From NCBI GenBank assembly GCA_023055505.1, contig JALIRH010000005.1, positions 1,426,001 to 1,490,000 on the forward strand: a DNA stretch of 64,000 nucleotides, given 5' to 3'. This stretch comes from Callipepla californica brunnescens. Taxonomy: Eukaryota; Chordata; Aves; Galliformes; Odontophoridae. The notes below the pieces were generated by a model. That model saw only the letters and a list, made by a program, of their open reading frames with translations, ran no database searches and was not told where the DNA came from. Below, in pieces: positions 60,051 to 64,000 of this stretch (positions are counted from its first letter, which is position 1; each line of letters begins with the position of its first letter). The position numbers and the translations under genes were made by a program.

Positions 60051-62841
60051 AGAGAGCTCTCCCTTCTGGTTAGGGTTGGCCTGATTTAGGCCTGAGGCAG
60101 AATGAAGAGAGAGCAAAGCAGGCTTGGATGTCTGAGTAAGCATTATATCTATAGATGAGCAGGATTTTGTTCATAAGGCTGCTGCTCAGAAACTGGAGAA
60201 TAACCCATCCACAGCAGTGAGCTGCTGGTAGCATATACTGTGACCCAGGAGAGTGTTGCAAACTTCTAGGTGAAAATGGAAATCTGTTTGTGGTTATTGC
60301 TCAAGCATATGAGAGTTACGTTGAGGAGCCAGGTGATGTAGGTTTCTGTTACATAGGCTATGGAAAAAATGAAAACCAGTGCAAAATATGGGTATGGTAA
60401 GCTTGCTTTGTGGGTGGTAGTGGTGGCTGCGTGTAGGTACTGCTTCTGGGCAGTGTAAGTATGTAAAGGAGAAGAACTGAGGGCACTGTGTGCATTTGAG
60501 TAGTTCCAGCGCATGTTGCTAAGCTGGGCTGAAGGAGTAGGGCAGTAGACATCTACTGGTAGTTGAAAAACATCACTCATGGTGCACAGATGCTGAGGGT
60601 TGCTGCAAGTGGAGTGGTGTCGAGAAGTGGGAGCAGCATGTTGGTGTTCATAGAATCATAGGACCTTTCTTTTCCTGGAAGGAAGAATGCCAGCTGTAAA
60701 GCTCCTAGAACTGAAGAAGTTTCCATGAGAAAGGATGCAATGAATGCAAACCTCTAGGTGAGCAAAGTGAAAATGGAATCCAGACAACTGAGATGGAGTG
60801 AAAGAAACACAGGGAGAATCACTGAAATGTACTTCGAATTCCTTCCAAATTACCCTGTAGCGCTTCTGGTTGACAAGGCTTTGTCAGACCTGTCTCAGTA
60901 GGTCTGTCCCATCAGGAATCAGGGCAGAGACGAAGGGACAGATGGAGAAAAGGAGACAGAGTACATGATCTTGCTCAAGGGACATGTTAAATTTAAGGTT
61001 TTTTTTGTTAATAGCTTCACAGTGTATTAGCATCTGACCTTGCAGAAAGGATTTTTAAGTACCTTCCCATTCTCCCTTTGCTTTGCTTTCTGCTTTTTAT
61101 CTTCTTAGAGTAATAAAGATGCTCAACTCCAGAGAGCTCCTATAGGAATTGAATGCTTAAACACACAGCCTTGCTCTGGAAGGGGAGATGGAGGAAGGAG
61201 TGTTAATAGGAAGGGGGAGGAGATCTGTCAGAAACAGTTTTAGGATTGATCAAAGTGGGAAGGAAGGAGGGGGTTGTCTCCTCCTGAGTATGATTATGTC
61301 ATTTCAGAATACTCTTAACTGCAACAGAGCTATGCATCAGTGCTGGGAGCAGTGTACACTAAGAACTAGCTTTTGCTTGGAGGTTCTTATGTGCTGAAGA
61401 AAACAGAATTGATCTCTACTCGTGCTACAAGGCTAAGGAAGACTAAGACACCCTCTGATTATGAGAGGGTCCTTTACCTGCTTGGCAGCACAAGGCTGGG
61501 AGCAGGAATGACACTGGAACTTGGGTTGCTGTGTGCTTTGTATGCAGCTACAAATGCAGCAGTAAAAGGAACGACTCACTTCTGTTTATCATGTTGCATC
61601 TGCTTTGGCTGACGTGTGTGTGTCTATGACTAGTGGTTTTGTGTGAGATGCCACCAATCTAGGGAGCTGGGGCACTCCAGAAGAGTGCCTAGAGCAGAAC
61701 AGGACAAATGGAAGAGTTACAGAAAGCAGAATAACCAACTGAAGGGGAAACACATTTCTAATTCTTCTAGGGTAAAAGCTGAATCCTCACCAGACTAGGA
61801 GTGATTCAGTGTTCTTTGTGAGTATACAACTGCAGGAATGATGCTGAACAAGTGATTGCCTTACTAAAATTTTGTCACAATCTTTCCTTGCTGTGATGAA
61901 TTCCATCTCTGTCCGAACATTAGGGCTTTTCTGTCACATGTCTGCTTCAGTTCTTTTTATATATCAAGGGGACAGATATTTTGACTGCAGAAGGTCCTTA
62001 TACAAGCTGTCCGCATTGATATATATGTCTGGCTTTGTGCTGGAGATGGAAGGTGTGGCTGAGCAGTGAGCAGAAACCATTGAGATCTTCTGGGAGTGCA
62101 TCTCAGGTTTGTGCGCAGGTCTGAGTGAGTGATGGCTTGTCAGACACAGGGGAGTTTGAACAAGTGCCTGGAATGGAAACCCACTGGAAGTTGTCAAGTG
62201 TAGAAAGGCCTTCTTGAGCTCACAAAATCTTAAGGCTGCAAATTGCTAGGGGCTGGAGACTTGACTGTGTGTCCCTGTGTGCCTGCTGCATAGTCCTCTT
62301 ACCAAGGTGTCACAGCATGCTGGGCTAGGCGATTTCTTGTTGTCAGCTGCCAGAGTGGTTAGGAGACAGTTACTGCAGAACTAATGCATGTCCAAGATAG
62401 CTCTGATTTCGTACATCAATATGTATGTGGCTACTTACTGATTTACTCTTTTCTGAAAGCTCTGGCTTGTTAGAGTTGTGGACAATGGGGTAGGTGAGTT
62501 AATTCCCCTGAAGTTAAGCTTCCTTGGTCAGGGGCAGTGATAAATCTGGATAACTTCTGCCAGACAGAGTGGGAAATCTTGTAAGAGTGGATGACTCCTT
62601 AAGTATATAGAAGTTTATTAAGATATCAAAGGTAAAGATGAATGTAATGTCTCATGTTCCCAATACTTAAATGACTCAGGTAGGCTTCATTCTTGAAAGA
62701 AGGACTTTGTATCTTCTGGTTAAGATATTGTCCCAGCTTTGCTGTGATCTGACATTGCTCACCCTCTACCTGGAAGAGTTAGATCAATAGTATTTGTTTT
62801 TATAAGATGCTTATTTGTTGCTTCTTCTGGGATTTTTCAGT

Positions 62842-63186
62842 TTGAGAAGAAGCAGTTCAGGGGAGATCTTATCGCTCTCTACAATTCCCTGAAAAAGGGT
62901 TGTGATGAGGTGGGGAACAGCTTCTTCTCCCAGGTAACAGCAATAGGACAAGAGGGAGTGGCTTAAGTTGTGGCCAAGGGAGGTTCAAGTTGAATATTAG
63001 GAACAGTTTCTTCTCAGATAAGATTGGAGGGGCTTTGGAACAGCTGCCAGGGAGGTGGTGGAGCTGTTTAAGAACTGTGGAGTTGTGGCACTGAAGGACT
63101 TGGTCAGTGGGCATATTGAGGATGAGCCAATGTTTGGGCTAGATGACCACAGAATTCTTTTCTAACCTTAACGATTCAACAATTCT
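62842..63186 (+). mobile_element. CR1 3' fragment
   Basis: A sense CR1 of about 345 bp. Blocks include GGGGAGATCTTATCGCTCTC, CTACAATTCCCTGAAAA, TTGAATATTAGGAACAGTTT, CTGCCAGGGAGGTGGTGGAG, GTGGCACTGAAGGACTTGG and GGGCTAGATGACCACAGAAT, with a degraded tail CGATTCAACAATTC. It is 5'-truncated. Confidence 0.93.
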
Positions 63187-64000
63187 TTGTGCGTGTGTTG
63201 TGTCTCTTGCAGTAGTAGTCTCCAGTATCTTCCTTATGCTGTCTCTAGACCCACTGAAGGTTGAATCTTGCTGTTTTGCTCAACAATTTTTTTGAAAGAT
63301 GTGAAGGTGCATGAGACTACAGGAACTTGCTTATTAAACTCAGCAGAACAGTGCTATTGCTGAGGGTCTGGTACTTGCAGAATAAATGCTTGTGACATTT
63401 GTGTGTAGGCTACTACAGTTTATGTGCAATCTTGAATCAAAGCAAGCTTGAATAAAAACAGACAGGAGTATACCCTAAAAAATGGACTGCATGAGCATAC
63501 TGTTGTGCCCTAGTAAAGCAGGAAGATAGGCAACAGCAGGGGCAGTGAGGAAAAAATTCCAGAGGTTTTGATTTGTGTACTCCATCTACTGGAATAATGC
63601 TTCCAAAGTGGTGGAATCTGAGTGCACAGTTGATAACAGCCTGTGGCTTTAAGGCACTAGCTGCAAAGCGCTAAGATCAAGGTGATAGGTGGCAAAAGAA
63701 CTCTCTTGTGGTCAGCAGAGAAAGATTTTAGTTATAGTCAAGAGTCAAAGAGCTGCCTTTCTTCTTTTTGCACAGCAGCCTTTGTGAAACAGTGTACCCC
63801 ACCCCAGAGGTGCTGTCAAAGCAGTAACGTAGTATTGAGGTCATTTTATAACCTGCCGCCAAAAGAAAGGAAAATAGTATCTTAAGTGACAGGCCCTAAA
63901 TCCAATGAAAAGAAGACATTCATCGTGCACGTGCAATCATATTTTTTGTCATCTCCTAAGTCTGTGAAAAAGCAGTCATGGTAAAGCTTACTTAATATAT
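63187..64000. other. Intergenic to right edge, nothing recognised
   Basis: AT-moderate unique sequence after the last CR1. A 67-codon frame at 63682-63885 is unremarkable. Confidence 0.65.

Larger units (their letters stand above)
52389..62841. other. Intergenic with three CR1 fragments
   Basis: Apart from the CR1 copies at 54081, 55304 and 56974 and the hairpin at 60022 there is no recognised feature. A 121-codon plus-strand frame (55908-56273), Cys/Leu-rich, has no family I can name and no coding support. Confidence 0.7.

Noticed and set aside
60648..60663. TCATAGAATCATAGGA resembling the antisense CR1 tail
   Set aside because: Only about 16 bp match and nothing CR1-like continues to the right; it could be a chance match or a minimal remnant.
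1..64000. tRNA, rRNA, CRISPR array, bacterial operon or retroviral LTR
   Set aside because: I looked for the corresponding hallmarks (A/B boxes with cloverleaf, spaced direct repeats, paired LTRs with primer-binding site) and saw none.

Overview
This is vertebrate, almost certainly avian, nuclear DNA. The evidence is one intron-split gene with a CpG-rich first exon, very low coding density (about 0.7 kb of 64 kb), and many 5'-truncated CR1 LINE copies. Their termini resemble the CR1 subfamilies I know from chicken. I cannot name the species; a galliform bird is a reasonable guess.

The only gene I can support is PAQR3 (RKTG), on the minus strand at the left edge. Its first four coding exons are 3354-3170, 3101-2939, 1329-1174 and 487-290. 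They join in frame to 234 codons. By comparison with the roughly 311-residue mammalian protein, the last ~77 residues lie in exons beyond base 1. The start codon sits in a CpG-rich block (about 2930-3540) with a perfect cAMP-response element and a G-quadruplex motif just upstream. Intron 1 is only 68 bp. Intron 2 carries two CR1 fragments.

The remaining ~60 kb (3.56-64 kb), upstream of PAQR3, looks intergenic. I found no convincing exon, tRNA, rRNA or other RNA gene in it. The open reading frames there are short, have no recognisable domain, and look like chance frames. The region splits into three parts. From 3.6 to 16 kb it is mixed, with four CR1 copies and an A/T-rich stretch full of homeodomain-type TTAATT motifs. 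From 16 to 40.4 kb there is a transposon-poor tract with a single short CR1, a homopurine tract and a perfect 53-bp palindrome. From 40.4 to 64 kb CR1 copies are frequent again, including an internal reverse-transcriptase piece that has lost its catalytic motif. Several unique, CpG-retaining intervals (near 14.5, 19.5, 22.8, 36.9, 41.1 and 42.1 kb) could be conserved regulatory elements, but this rests on sequence texture and needs an alignment.

I saw no evidence of a new biological system. The most distinctive anomaly is the palindrome at 34588-34640.
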